DNA of 44,511 bases from Clostridia bacterium. Its GTDB lineage: Bacteria > Bacillota > Clostridia > Christensenellales > Borkfalkiaceae. Shown here in pieces: positions 25,857-33,284 of this stretch. The DNA is taken from the NCBI GenBank assembly GCA_900770185.1, contig CAAGJM010000008.1:1-44511 (forward strand), in the 5' to 3' direction. The position numbers were made by a program, and so were the translations under genes. The notes beneath the pieces were generated by a model. It ran no database searches. It was given only the letters and a program-made list of their open reading frames with translations, and was not told where the DNA came from. How positions within the stretch are numbered: position 1 is the first letter of the stretch; each line of letters begins with the position of its first letter.

Positions 25857-26276
25857 ATGAAGTATATTGCTTTCGATATCGGCGATAAGCGCGTCGGAGT
25901 GGCGGTAAGCGACCCTTTGGGAATTATGGCTTTACCGCTTGAAACCTATCACCGCAAAAATTTTATAAACGACGTTAAATACCTCGCTAACCTTGCTAAG
26001 GCCCGCGGAGCGGACGTAATCGTCTGCGGCATGCCCGTTAATTTTGACGGGTCGCGCAGCGTTCAGACGGATAAAACCGAGTCTTTTATAGAAGAACTTA
26101 AAAAGTATACCGATATAAAAATCGAACTTGAGGACGAGCGTTTCACTACTTTAGAGGCTCGCCGCAATTTAATCGAGGCGAACGTTCGCAGAGAGGATAG
26201 AAAGCAGGTTATCGACAAAATAGCCGCTTCTTACATACTTGAATCTTATATGAACAAAATAAAAACAAAGGTATAA
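25857..26276 (+). CDS. ruvX: Putative Holliday junction resolvase / pre-16S rRNA nuclease
   Basis: This YqgF-family RNase H-fold nuclease has 139 residues. Motifs include FDIGDKRVGVAVSD at 5-18 (catalytic Asp in the first strand), VCGMPVNFDG near 57, and EDERFTTLEA near 98 with the acidic pair. The family acts in 16S rRNA 5' maturation and has been linked to recombination. The start lies within a few bases of the predicted transcript start, with another ATG at 25852, so the mRNA appears leaderless. A DUF1292 gene follows 13 bp later, the usual Bacillota arrangement. Confidence 0.93.
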   Translation: MKYIAFDIGDKRVGVAVSDPLGIMALPLETYHRKNFINDVKYLANLAKARGADVIVCGMPVNFDGSRSVQTDKTESFIEELKKYTDIKIELEDERFTTLEARRNLIEANVRREDRKQVIDKIAASYILESYMNKIKTKV

Positions 26277-26289
26277 TTAAGGTGTAATT

Positions 26290-26613
26290 ATGGAAGAGAA
26301 GAACGTAATCAATCCCGAATTCAACGAAGAAGACGAAGTCGTCGAACTTATCGACGAATTCGGCGTAAAAACTCAATTTTATCACCTCGGCAGCATGGAT
26401 TATAAGGGCAAACTTTACGCCTTTTTTACCCCTGCCGAAGAAATCGAAGGCTCGTCTCAGGACGACGTGGTCGTGTTTGAAGTTTCCGGCGACGATAAGG
26501 GCGGTATGCTTCTCCCTATCGAAGACGAAGATTTGTTGCAGGAAGTCTTCGACGAGTTCGTTAAAGAGTACGACGGCGACTATGCCGATGAAGACGAATC
26601 GATCGGTAGCTGA
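26290..26613 (+). CDS. DUF1292 (YrzB-like) acidic protein
   Basis: This 107-residue, very acidic protein has the DUF1292 core (VVELIDEFGVKTQFYHLGSM, then YAFFTP, then VVVFEVSGD and LLPIEDEDLLQEVFDEF). The family's function is unknown. It commonly follows ruvX in Bacillota, as here, and probably shares the ruvX transcript. AAGGTG lies upstream of the ATG. No membrane segment or signal is present. Confidence 0.9.
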   Translation: MEEKNVINPEFNEEDEVVELIDEFGVKTQFYHLGSMDYKGKLYAFFTPAEEIEGSSQDDVVVFEVSGDDKGGMLLPIEDEDLLQEVFDEFVKEYDGDYADEDESIGS

Positions 26614-26642
26614 TTAAAATTCAGATTCAGGGGGTTAGGAAA

Positions 26643-28277
26643 ATGAAGCGTTTATTACTTATAGCCTTATCGGTTATATCTGCGCTTACTCTTTGCATTG
26701 CGCTTACCGCTTGCAAGGAAGACGGCAAGATCGATATCGCATACGAAAAGGTTTATACCATAACTTACGATTACGACGGCGACTTAATGCGCGGCGGCGT
26801 AAAGCTGACGAGCAAGACCGAAACGGTTAAGGAGAACGAAATATCTTCGTTCACTCTTCCCGCGGCGGTAAAAAAAGGCTACGGCTTTTCGGGTTGGCTT
26901 AATAACGGCGAAGTTTTTACCACTGCGTCTTTCGGCTCCGAATTAACGCTTAAACTTACGCCCGAATTTACGTCCCGTTCGTACGTGTTTAATTACAACC
27001 ATGAAGGCGACTTAATGCGCGGCGACGAAAGCGCGGCAAAGTCCGAAACCGTGGCTTTTAGTGATTTAAGCGGCTTTACGCTCCCCACAGCGATTAAACG
27101 CGGCTACACTTTTAAGCGTTGGTTAAACGGCGACGAAGAGTTTGATTTGTCCGCGCTCGATGAAGACGCAACTTACAATTTAACGCCCGAATTTACCGTA
27201 AACACCTATACGATTATTTATGGCTTTGACGGCGACGTTTTGCGCGACGGCGTAAAGCTGATAAGCAAAACCGAAACGGTTGCTTTTGACAAGTTAAGCG
27301 ATTATAAATTGCCCGTCGCGGCCAAAAAAGGCTACACCTTTGATAAGTGGATGAACGGCACCATGCCGTTTGATAAATCCGGCGTTGACGCGTCGGCAAC
27401 CTTTACGTTAACGCCGTCGTTTGATATAAACTCTTATTCGGTAACGTATTATTTAACCGAAGACGACGCTCAAAACGAACAAGGTGCAATATTAACCGAA
27501 ACGGTTGAATACGAAGATAATTACGCAGTCAAATATCAAAAATATTTAATCGAAAATACCGATATCGTAAAGGACGCTCGTTTTAACTACGATATTATCG
27601 GTTGGAAGATTTCAGATGGCGAAAATTACGTCGGCGGTACGTATGAATTCGATTGCGATATTAAACTTGTTGCCGTATTAAGTAACGAAAGCGGTACAAA
27701 CTTTAAAGTTACTTTGTGGAAAGGAAACGTTTATATAGGCGAATCGGACGCGACGTTTAATGAAGTCCTTACGATTGACTTTCCCTCTCAAGAATTATCC
27801 GCGGTGAAAAAGGGGTATCACCTTACGTGGAAAAATGCCCAAGGCGAAGAGATAGTTTCGGGTGACACATACGGTTATAGGTATTCCATGAAGCTTTATT
27901 TGACGGAAGAGGCAAACCAAGCGACCGTAAACTTCATGGTCATAGGCGGCGATACCGCAAGGTTTATCAATCTTAAAACCGACTCTGCGACTTTGTCGAC
28001 GGGCGGCGAACACCCGACGATTCAAATCGAAGCAAACGATAGTTTTGCGGGCGGCACGGTCAGTTTAGAAACGCGCGACGGTAAAACTTTCGTTAAGCTC
28101 AAAAAAGCCGATAATAAAGTATACGTTTACGAATTGAAGTGGAGCCTTGAAGAGATCGGTAACGAAATGCCCACAAAATTTTACGATACAACCAAAGACG
28201 TTATCGTAGAAAACGACGGCTCGGTTATAACTCTTTACGCTTTCTTTGACGAGCTAATTGAAACGCCTAACGCATAA
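26643..28277 (+). CDS. Lipoprotein with three InlB-type B-repeats
   Basis: This 544-residue protein has a signal peptide with lipobox LTAC (Cys24). Three 75-residue Listeria-Bacteroides B-repeats follow at about 38-112, 113-187 and 188-262, each with YDGDxMRGG, KTETV and KKGYxFxxW patterns. Two further beta segments lie at 263-430, and the tail has no LRR. B-repeats form beta-grasp modules in surface adhesins. The gene follows DUF1292 by 29 bp with GGGGTTAGGA before the ATG and ends at a hairpin. Ligand unknown. Confidence 0.85.
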   Translation: MKRLLLIALSVISALTLCIALTACKEDGKIDIAYEKVYTITYDYDGDLMRGGVKLTSKTETVKENEISSFTLPAAVKKGYGFSGWLNNGEVFTTASFGSELTLKLTPEFTSRSYVFNYNHEGDLMRGDESAAKSETVAFSDLSGFTLPTAIKRGYTFKRWLNGDEEFDLSALDEDATYNLTPEFTVNTYTIIYGFDGDVLRDGVKLISKTETVAFDKLSDYKLPVAAKKGYTFDKWMNGTMPFDKSGVDASATFTLTPSFDINSYSVTYYLTEDDAQNEQGAILTETVEYEDNYAVKYQKYLIENTDIVKDARFNYDIIGWKISDGENYVGGTYEFDCDIKLVAVLSNESGTNFKVTLWKGNVYIGESDATFNEVLTIDFPSQELSAVKKGYHLTWKNAQGEEIVSGDTYGYRYSMKLYLTEEANQATVNFMVIGGDTARFINLKTDSATLSTGGEHPTIQIEANDSFAGGTVSLETRDGKTFVKLKKADNKVYVYELKWSLEEIGNEMPTKFYDTTKDVIVENDGSVITLYAFFDELIETPNA

Positions 28278-28294
28278 AACGATTTAAAATAATT

Positions 28295-28328
28295 AACCCC
28301 GCCTGCGTAAAGCCGCAAGCGGGGTTTT
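28295..28328 (+). terminator. Terminator of the InlB-repeat lipoprotein gene
   Basis: AACCCCGC pairs with GCGGGGTT, ending in TTTT, 17 bases past the stop codon. Confidence 0.8.
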
Positions 28329-28470
28329 CGTTATTTGTTTATTTCTATATTGTTGGTGCGTTTCGTCACCGCACGTTATGGTTATTTGCCCACAACGGGA
28401 CGTCATGCCGCCGTCCCCTACTAACTACTGTCAGATCCCGCAACTTTTCTCTGTCATGTTGGCGCAGCGA

Positions 28471-28502
28471 GTTAAAAACTTTGCTTGCAAATAGTTTTTA
28501 AC
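28471..28502. repeat. Hairpin repeat related to the 149-bp duplication
   Basis: GTTAAAAACTTTGCTTGC pairs with GCAAATAGTTTTTAAC, and the arms resemble the GTTAAAAACCCTTGC / GCAAGTTCTTAAC hairpin in the duplication at 18941-19238. Confidence 0.6.
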
Positions 28503-28658
28503 GACAGCAAGTATAAGGCGATTGCATTTGTTTTTACAAATGCGAAAACGACAGTTTTACGCGTCAGCGTTAATCGCCGAATAGCGTGAGCGCAAGCGCA
28601 GTCGAAACATCTAGCCGTAAGGCGCATTTTAATATAGAATAATAGAATACGCTTCGCC

Positions 28659-28720
28659 GGATCCTTCGCTCATCGCTCAGGATGACGAGACTGGCGGAGC
28701 GTCGGGGCGCCGACCCCTAC
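28659..28720. repeat. Dispersed GGATCCTTCGCTCATCG repeat
   Basis: GGATCCTTCGCTCATCG is followed by CTCAGGATGACG. It is the reverse complement form of the GAACGATGAGCGAAGGGTC units at 36586-36651. A GTCGGGGCGCCGACCCCTAC segment follows, with matches near 36716 and 36839. Confidence 0.7.
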
Positions 28721-28752
28721 GGGTGACTAATCACTAAACATTATCCACTAAC

Positions 28753-29919
28753 TCAAACGATTCTCATTTCATATTCGTTGTTGTGCGCGTGCGTTATAAG
28801 GTTATAAACGTCCTGTGCGAAAACGTCGCGCTCAAAGACTTTTTTCGCGGTTAAAGAGAGTAAATTCACGTCGTTTTTGCGGGTTATAAGGGGGTAGGCG
28901 GACTTGCTTAACGCGCTCAGCACGTCGCTATCCTTGCGGACGGCAAGAACTTTCAGATACAAGTCGCTTTCGAGCGCGTCGAAAACGAGCGACTTTTTGA
29001 TTTTTAACAAGCACGATATCAAAATGCGTTTAAGCCGCGCTTCGGTGTAGCGTTTGGTGCGCAACTTTTCAAGCAGTTCGTCAAGCGTAAAATTATCTTT
29101 AACAAGCGCTTTAATGCGGTTTTCCAGCCCTTCGGTGCAGTCGAGAATGTTTTTAAGTTTTTGCTTGTCGGTCGATAAAAGAGAGTAGATTATAAGTTCG
29201 TCGGCACACGGCAAGTTTTTGGGCAAATCTTTATAAACAAACGGTGGTACTGCGGTCTTGATTTTGGAAAACCCGCCGTTTTTTATCGCCGCGCGTATCG
29301 CTAAAGCGGAGGGGTTAAGTTTGTCTAAACTTTCGTCGTTATAACCCGCCCCCACGCGAGGGATAGGGTGGACGTTTATATCGTAGCCGTTTTTCAAAAT
29401 CGCGCGGACGTATTCCACCCCCAAAATGTTGTTGGGCTTATCTAAAAACGAAAAATCGACCCGCGCGTTCGTTTCTTTAAGGGCAAAACTCCTCGCGCGG
29501 ATGAGCGACTCGCCTTCGCTTAACTTTTGCTTTAATATCGCTTTAAATTCGTCCGTTTCTAAAAGGGTCGCTTTCGCCGCCGAAACTATCGCGTCAAGAC
29601 TAGCGTTTTCCGCGCCGAAGCATACGCGTTTTTCGCCCGCTAAGGCGTTCACAAGCTTCATCGCGCCGCTTGCAAAAACTTCCGCATTGGCGTTCGCAAA
29701 AACCGCGGGTAGTTCGATAACCGCGTCCGCGCCCGCTAAAACGGCGTGTTTTGCGCGGGTGTATTTGTCAATCACGGCAACGTCGCCGCGCTCTAAAAAA
29801 TTCCCGCTCATAATTACGACGGTATAGTCGGGTTTTATAACGTTTTTAATATGATCAAGGTGCAGTTTATGCCCGTTATGAAATGGGTTATACTCGCAAA
29901 CCGCCGCACAAATTTTCAA
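28753..29919 (-). CDS. tmcAL: tRNA(Met) cytidine acetate ligase
   Basis: TmcAL (formerly YlbM, DUF795) uses acetate and ATP to make N4-acetylcytidine at the wobble position of elongator tRNA-Met. The 388-residue protein has the nucleotidyltransferase-like motif EYNPFHNGHKLHL at 9-21, SGNFLERGDVAVIDKYTRA near 39, and PRVGAGYND. The start is TTG at 29919 with a strong AAGGAGAG site 7 bases upstream. The gene is divergent from pta-ackA and near DUF177-rpmF, as in many Bacillota. Confidence 0.95.
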   Translation of the reverse strand: MKICAAVCEYNPFHNGHKLHLDHIKNVIKPDYTVVIMSGNFLERGDVAVIDKYTRAKHAVLAGADAVIELPAVFANANAEVFASGAMKLVNALAGEKRVCFGAENASLDAIVSAAKATLLETDEFKAILKQKLSEGESLIRARSFALKETNARVDFSFLDKPNNILGVEYVRAILKNGYDINVHPIPRVGAGYNDESLDKLNPSALAIRAAIKNGGFSKIKTAVPPFVYKDLPKNLPCADELIIYSLLSTDKQKLKNILDCTEGLENRIKALVKDNFTLDELLEKLRTKRYTEARLKRILISCLLKIKKSLVFDALESDLYLKVLAVRKDSDVLSALSKSAYPLITRKNDVNLLSLTAKKVFERDVFAQDVYNLITHAHNNEYEMRIV

Positions 29920-29951
29920 AATGTTTCTCTCCTTAATTACTTTTTATTTAC

Positions 29952-30081
29952 TTTTAAAAATTATTGGTGTATACTTAATTAAATCAGTGCAATATTAGGT
30001 GAACGGCGGTGCGGTTTAGCCGACTGCGTTCTTCGATAAGAGATATTGCCGCTTATAGTTTAGTATACACTAATTTTAAAA
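29952..30081. repeat. Structured inverted-repeat element between tmcAL and pta
   Basis: Nested inverted arms run inward: GTGTATACT (29967-29975) with AGTATACAC (30062-30070), both flanked by AT-rich ends; then GCAATAT with ATATTGC; then GAACG with CGTTC around CGGTTTAGCCG. The element fills most of the divergent intergenic region and could be a MITE-like unit, paired operators or a structured RNA. Confidence 0.6.
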
Positions 30082-30120
30082 AATAATCAAAGCAAAAAAT
30101 AACCGACTAAGGAGCGCGTT

Positions 30121-31155
30121 ATGAAAGATATTTTAAGCGAAATTAAACAGAAAGCAAAATTATTGAACAAAACCATAGTTCTCCCCGAGGGCGAGGATAA
30201 GCGTGTGGTTAAAGCCGCGCAAATCGCCGCGGACGAGGATTTGGCGAAAATCGTATTGCTTGGCGACGAGCAAAAGGTTAAAGAATTAAACGACGGCAAA
30301 GATCTTAAAGGCGTCGTTGTCGTAAACCCCGCAACTAACGTAAAAACGGGCGAATACGCTAAGATTTTATTCGATTGCCGTCAGGGCAAAATCAATAAAA
30401 AGACGGGTCAGCCCGAATACGCTACGGTTGAAGACGCGCAAAAATATATTTTAAAAGACTACACGATGTACGGCGCGCTTATGCTTAAAGCGGGCGACGT
30501 GGACGGGCTTGTTTCGGGCGCGTGTCACTCGACGGCAAACACTCTGCGCCCGGGGCTTCAGGTAATTAAAACCGCGCCCGGCGTAAAGACCGTTTCGAGC
30601 AGCTTTATTATGATCGCCCCCGACGAAAACGAATATTTAAAGGGCGGGGTCGCCGTATTTGCCGACTGTGCCATTAACATCGAGCCGTCCGCCGAAGAAC
30701 TTGCGGACATTGCCGTATCTTCCGCCGAAACCGCTAAAAACATTGCGGGGGTCGAGCCGAAGGTTGCAATGCTTTCTTTCTCCACGAAAGGCAGCGGCAA
30801 CGACGATAAGTACTTTAAATCCGTTCCGAAAATGCAGGAAGCGACCCGTATCGCGAAAGAACTTGCGCCCGACCTTAAACTTGACGGCGAATTCCAGTTC
30901 GACGCCGCCGTCGCGCCCGAAGTCGCAAGTTTAAAAGCACCGGGTTCCGACGTTGCGGGCTCTGCGAACGTGTTCGTTTTCCCCAACATAAACGCGGGCA
31001 ATATCGGTTATAAAATCGCGCAACGCTTCGGCAAATTTATGGCTTTGGGCCCCGTTTGCCAAGGCTTCAGGAGCCCCATTAACGACTTGTCGAGGGGTTG
31101 CAACGTTGACGACGTGGTCGCCGTAATAGCGATAACCGCTCTTCAGGCAAAATAA
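30121..31155 (+). CDS. pta: Phosphate acetyltransferase
   Basis: Pta converts acetyl-CoA and phosphate to acetyl phosphate in fermentation. The 344-residue single-domain form has PEGEDKRVVKAAQIAADED at its start, GLVSGACHSTANTLRPGLQVIK near 123, FADCAINIEP near 180, GEFQFDAAVAPEVA near 256, and PVCQGFRSPINDLSRGC near the end. AAGGAG lies 8 bases before the ATG. ackA follows 17 bp later, a classic pair. The divergent inverted-repeat element lies just upstream. Confidence 0.97.
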   Translation: MKDILSEIKQKAKLLNKTIVLPEGEDKRVVKAAQIAADEDLAKIVLLGDEQKVKELNDGKDLKGVVVVNPATNVKTGEYAKILFDCRQGKINKKTGQPEYATVEDAQKYILKDYTMYGALMLKAGDVDGLVSGACHSTANTLRPGLQVIKTAPGVKTVSSSFIMIAPDENEYLKGGVAVFADCAINIEPSAEELADIAVSSAETAKNIAGVEPKVAMLSFSTKGSGNDDKYFKSVPKMQEATRIAKELAPDLKLDGEFQFDAAVAPEVASLKAPGSDVAGSANVFVFPNINAGNIGYKIAQRFGKFMALGPVCQGFRSPINDLSRGCNVDDVVAVIAITALQAK

Positions 31156-31172
31156 TTTTTACGGGGTTTAAT

Positions 31173-32375
31173 ATGAAAATTTTAGTTATAAACGCAGGCA
31201 GCAGTTCGCTTAAATATCAGCTTATCGATATGGATACCGAAACGGCAATCGCAAAAGGTAATTGCGAAAGGATAGGCATCAAAAAATCCTTCTTAAAACA
31301 TAAAGCAAACGGTAAAGAAGTCGTTATCGAGCAGGATATGCCCACTCATACCGAGGCTATCAAACTCGTTTTGGATACGCTTATAAACAAAGAATACGGC
31401 GTTATTTCGTCGATGAAAGAAATCGACGCCGTGGGTCACCGCGTTCTTCACAGCGGCGAAGATTTTAAGGGACCCGCGCTTGTAACCGAAGAAAACATTC
31501 AGAAGTGTTTAGGCAATGCCGAACTCGGCCCCCTTCACCAGATGGCTAACGTAGCGGGTGTTCGCGCGTGTTTGGAAGTTATGCCCGACACGCCTATGTG
31601 CCTCGTATTCGATACGACCTTCCACTCCACCATGCCCGAAAAGGCATATTTGTTCGGGCTTCCGTACGAAGATTATAAGAATTACAAAATCAGAAGATAC
31701 GGCTTCCACGGCACCAGCCACAGATTCGTTTCGGGCGAAGCGATTAAATATTTAGGCATAAAAGCGGAAGGTAGCAAAATCGTCACCTGCCACCTCGGCA
31801 ACGGCTCGTCCATAAGCGCGGTTAAAGACGGTTTGTGTGTAGACACCAGCATGAGCTTTACGCCACTCGGAGGCGTTCCCATGGGTACCCGTTCGGGTGA
31901 CCTTGACCCCGCAATTTTAGAGTTTTTATGCAAAAAAACGGGTATGACGATAAGCGAAGCCGTTACTTACTGCAATAAAAAGAGCGGTATGCTCGGGTTA
32001 AGCGGCGTTTCTTCCGACTTCCGCGACTTGCAAACCGCGGCGGCTGAAGGAAACCACCGCGCTAAAGTTGCCCTTGAAATTTTTGCGTACAGCGTTAAAA
32101 AATATATCGGCGCGTATGCGGCGGCAATGGGCGGCATAAACTGTTTGGTATTCACCGCGGGCGTAGGCGAAAACGACTATCAGGTGCGCGCGGCGATTGC
32201 CGAAGGCTTGGAGTTTTTGGGTATAGAGATAGACCTTGACAAAAACGCCGAGAAAAACAACGGTCAAATCCGCGATATAACCGCTAAAAACGGCAAGGTT
32301 AAAGTGCTGGTTATCCCCACCAACGAAGAACTCGTCATCGCGCGCGACACTATGAAAATGGCTTTCGGCAAATAA
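31173..32375 (+). CDS. ackA: Acetate kinase
   Basis: AckA transfers the phosphate of acetyl phosphate to ADP, giving ATP and acetate. The 400-residue protein has the N-terminal NAGSSSLKY, GHRVLHSGE, FDTTFHSTMP, GFHGTSHRFVS, CHLGNGSSI, PMGTRSGDLDPA and C-terminal FTAGVGEND, so all ASKHA catalytic motifs are intact. It follows pta by 17 bp. A separate consensus promoter lies between it and the DUF177 gene. Confidence 0.98.
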   Translation: MKILVINAGSSSLKYQLIDMDTETAIAKGNCERIGIKKSFLKHKANGKEVVIEQDMPTHTEAIKLVLDTLINKEYGVISSMKEIDAVGHRVLHSGEDFKGPALVTEENIQKCLGNAELGPLHQMANVAGVRACLEVMPDTPMCLVFDTTFHSTMPEKAYLFGLPYEDYKNYKIRRYGFHGTSHRFVSGEAIKYLGIKAEGSKIVTCHLGNGSSISAVKDGLCVDTSMSFTPLGGVPMGTRSGDLDPAILEFLCKKTGMTISEAVTYCNKKSGMLGLSGVSSDFRDLQTAAAEGNHRAKVALEIFAYSVKKYIGAYAAAMGGINCLVFTAGVGENDYQVRAAIAEGLEFLGIEIDLDKNAEKNNGQIRDITAKNGKVKVLVIPTNEELVIARDTMKMAFGK

Positions 32376-32401
32376 AAACCGATAAAGCGGGCGCGATTAA
32401 G

Positions 32402-32430
32402 TTGACAATAGAAATCAAATATTATATAAT
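32402..32430 (+). promoter_or_regulatory. Consensus promoter of DUF177-rpmF
   Basis: TTGACA, 17 bases, TATAAT, a full consensus match. The start codon at 32445 is only about 8 nt after the expected transcript start and lacks a Shine-Dalgarno site. Confidence 0.85.
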
Positions 32431-32444
32431 CGTAAAGCAATATA

Positions 32445-32888
32445 ATGTTAATCGACGTTAAAAAGCAAAAACAGTCGGGCAAAGTCGTAGAAAATTACGA
32501 TTTTAACGAGGTTATCCCCGAACTTGAATTACCGTATCCTGACGCTTATATCGACGGAAACGTGCACGTAAACCTTGACGCAGAACTTCACGGCGACCTG
32601 GTTTATCTGGACGGAACTATCGATTGCACCGTTGTTGGCGTGTGTGCGAGGTGTCTTGGCAAGGCGGTTTATAAATTCGGCGAAGAATTTTCGGCAGACT
32701 ATAACGCTTTTAACCCGAAAGAAGACGAATACGGATTTTCACGCGGGATAGTGGACGCGTCGCTTGCGGTAAAGGACGCAATAATCACTGACTTCCCCAC
32801 GCAAATTTTGTGCAAGCCCGATTGCAAAGGGTTATGCCCGAAATGCGGCGCGAATTTAAACGTAGAAAGTTGCAAATGCGAAATTTAA
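32445..32888 (+). CDS. DUF177 (YceD/YlbN) protein
   Basis: This 147-residue DUF177 family protein typically precedes rpmF and has been tied to 23S rRNA metabolism in other organisms. It has an acidic beta-rich N-terminus and a Cys-rich region: VCARCLGKA near 66, then CKPDCKGLCPKCGANLN and CKC at the end, a likely zinc site. It begins very close to the predicted transcript start without a Shine-Dalgarno site. rpmF follows 16 bp later. Confidence 0.9.
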   Translation: MLIDVKKQKQSGKVVENYDFNEVIPELELPYPDAYIDGNVHVNLDAELHGDLVYLDGTIDCTVVGVCARCLGKAVYKFGEEFSADYNAFNPKEDEYGFSRGIVDASLAVKDAIITDFPTQILCKPDCKGLCPKCGANLNVESCKCEI

Positions 32889-32904
32889 AAAGAGGTGTTT
32901 AAAA

Positions 32905-33096
32905 ATGGCAGTTCCTAAGCATAAAGTATCGAAGAAGGTCGGCAATCAAAGATTTGCAAATAACTATAAAGCCAAAGTTCCCACTTTGGTTGAATGCCCC
33001 CAGTGCCACGAAAAGAAACAAGCCCACAGGGTTTGCGCTAAGTGCGGTTACTATGACGGCGAACAAGTTATCGTAAAAGAAGAAAAGAAAGGCTAA
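32905..33096 (+). CDS. rpmF: 50S ribosomal protein L32
   Basis: L32 is a 63-residue large-subunit protein. It begins AVPKHKVSKKVGNQRF and has a zinc ribbon CPQC...CAKC (residues about 30-48), meaning the zinc-containing C+ form. AGAGGTG precedes the ATG. It shares the DUF177 promoter and ends at a strong hairpin. Confidence 0.98.
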   Translation: MAVPKHKVSKKVGNQRFANNYKAKVPTLVECPQCHEKKQAHRVCAKCGYYDGEQVIVKEEKKG

Positions 33097-33125
33097 AACC
33101 TAACCGACTTATTATAACTTGATTT

Positions 33126-33152
33126 AAAGCGGACGGATTCGTCCGCTTTTTC
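33126..33152 (+). terminator. Terminator of DUF177-rpmF
   Basis: AAAGCGGACG pairs with CGTCCGCTTT around GATT, followed by TT. Confidence 0.85.
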
Positions 33153-33200
33153 GCGTTATGTAAAAACTTAAAAAAACCGTAAAAAATTTTTCAAAAACAC

Positions 33201-33229
33201 TTGATTTTTTAAAACAAGGGAACTATAAT
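33201..33229 (+). promoter_or_regulatory. Promoter of htpG
   Basis: TTGATT, 17 bases, TATAAT. The predicted start point falls inside the CIRCE operator immediately downstream. Confidence 0.8.
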
Positions 33230-33232
33230 AAA

Positions 33233-33259
33233 TTAGCACTCAAAGGCAAAGAGTGCTAA
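33233..33259 (+). promoter_or_regulatory. CIRCE operator (HrcA binding site)
   Basis: TTAGCACTC, 9 bases, GAGTGCTAA is a perfect match to the CIRCE consensus. HrcA binding here would block htpG transcription outside heat shock. A hrcA gene is not in the window. Confidence 0.95.
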
Positions 33260-33284
33260 TTTTAATAAGTATGGAGATGATTAT

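Larger units (their letters stand above)
28278..28752. other. Repeat-mosaic intergenic region, no gene
   Basis: This 475-bp gap contains the terminator above, a GTCATGTTGGCGCAGCGA half-repeat, a hairpin-rich insert, the matching GTCGAAACATCT half, the GGATCCTTCGCTCATCGCTCAGGATGAC repeat and a GGGGCGCCGACCCCTAC repeat. No open frame is supported. Confidence 0.7.
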
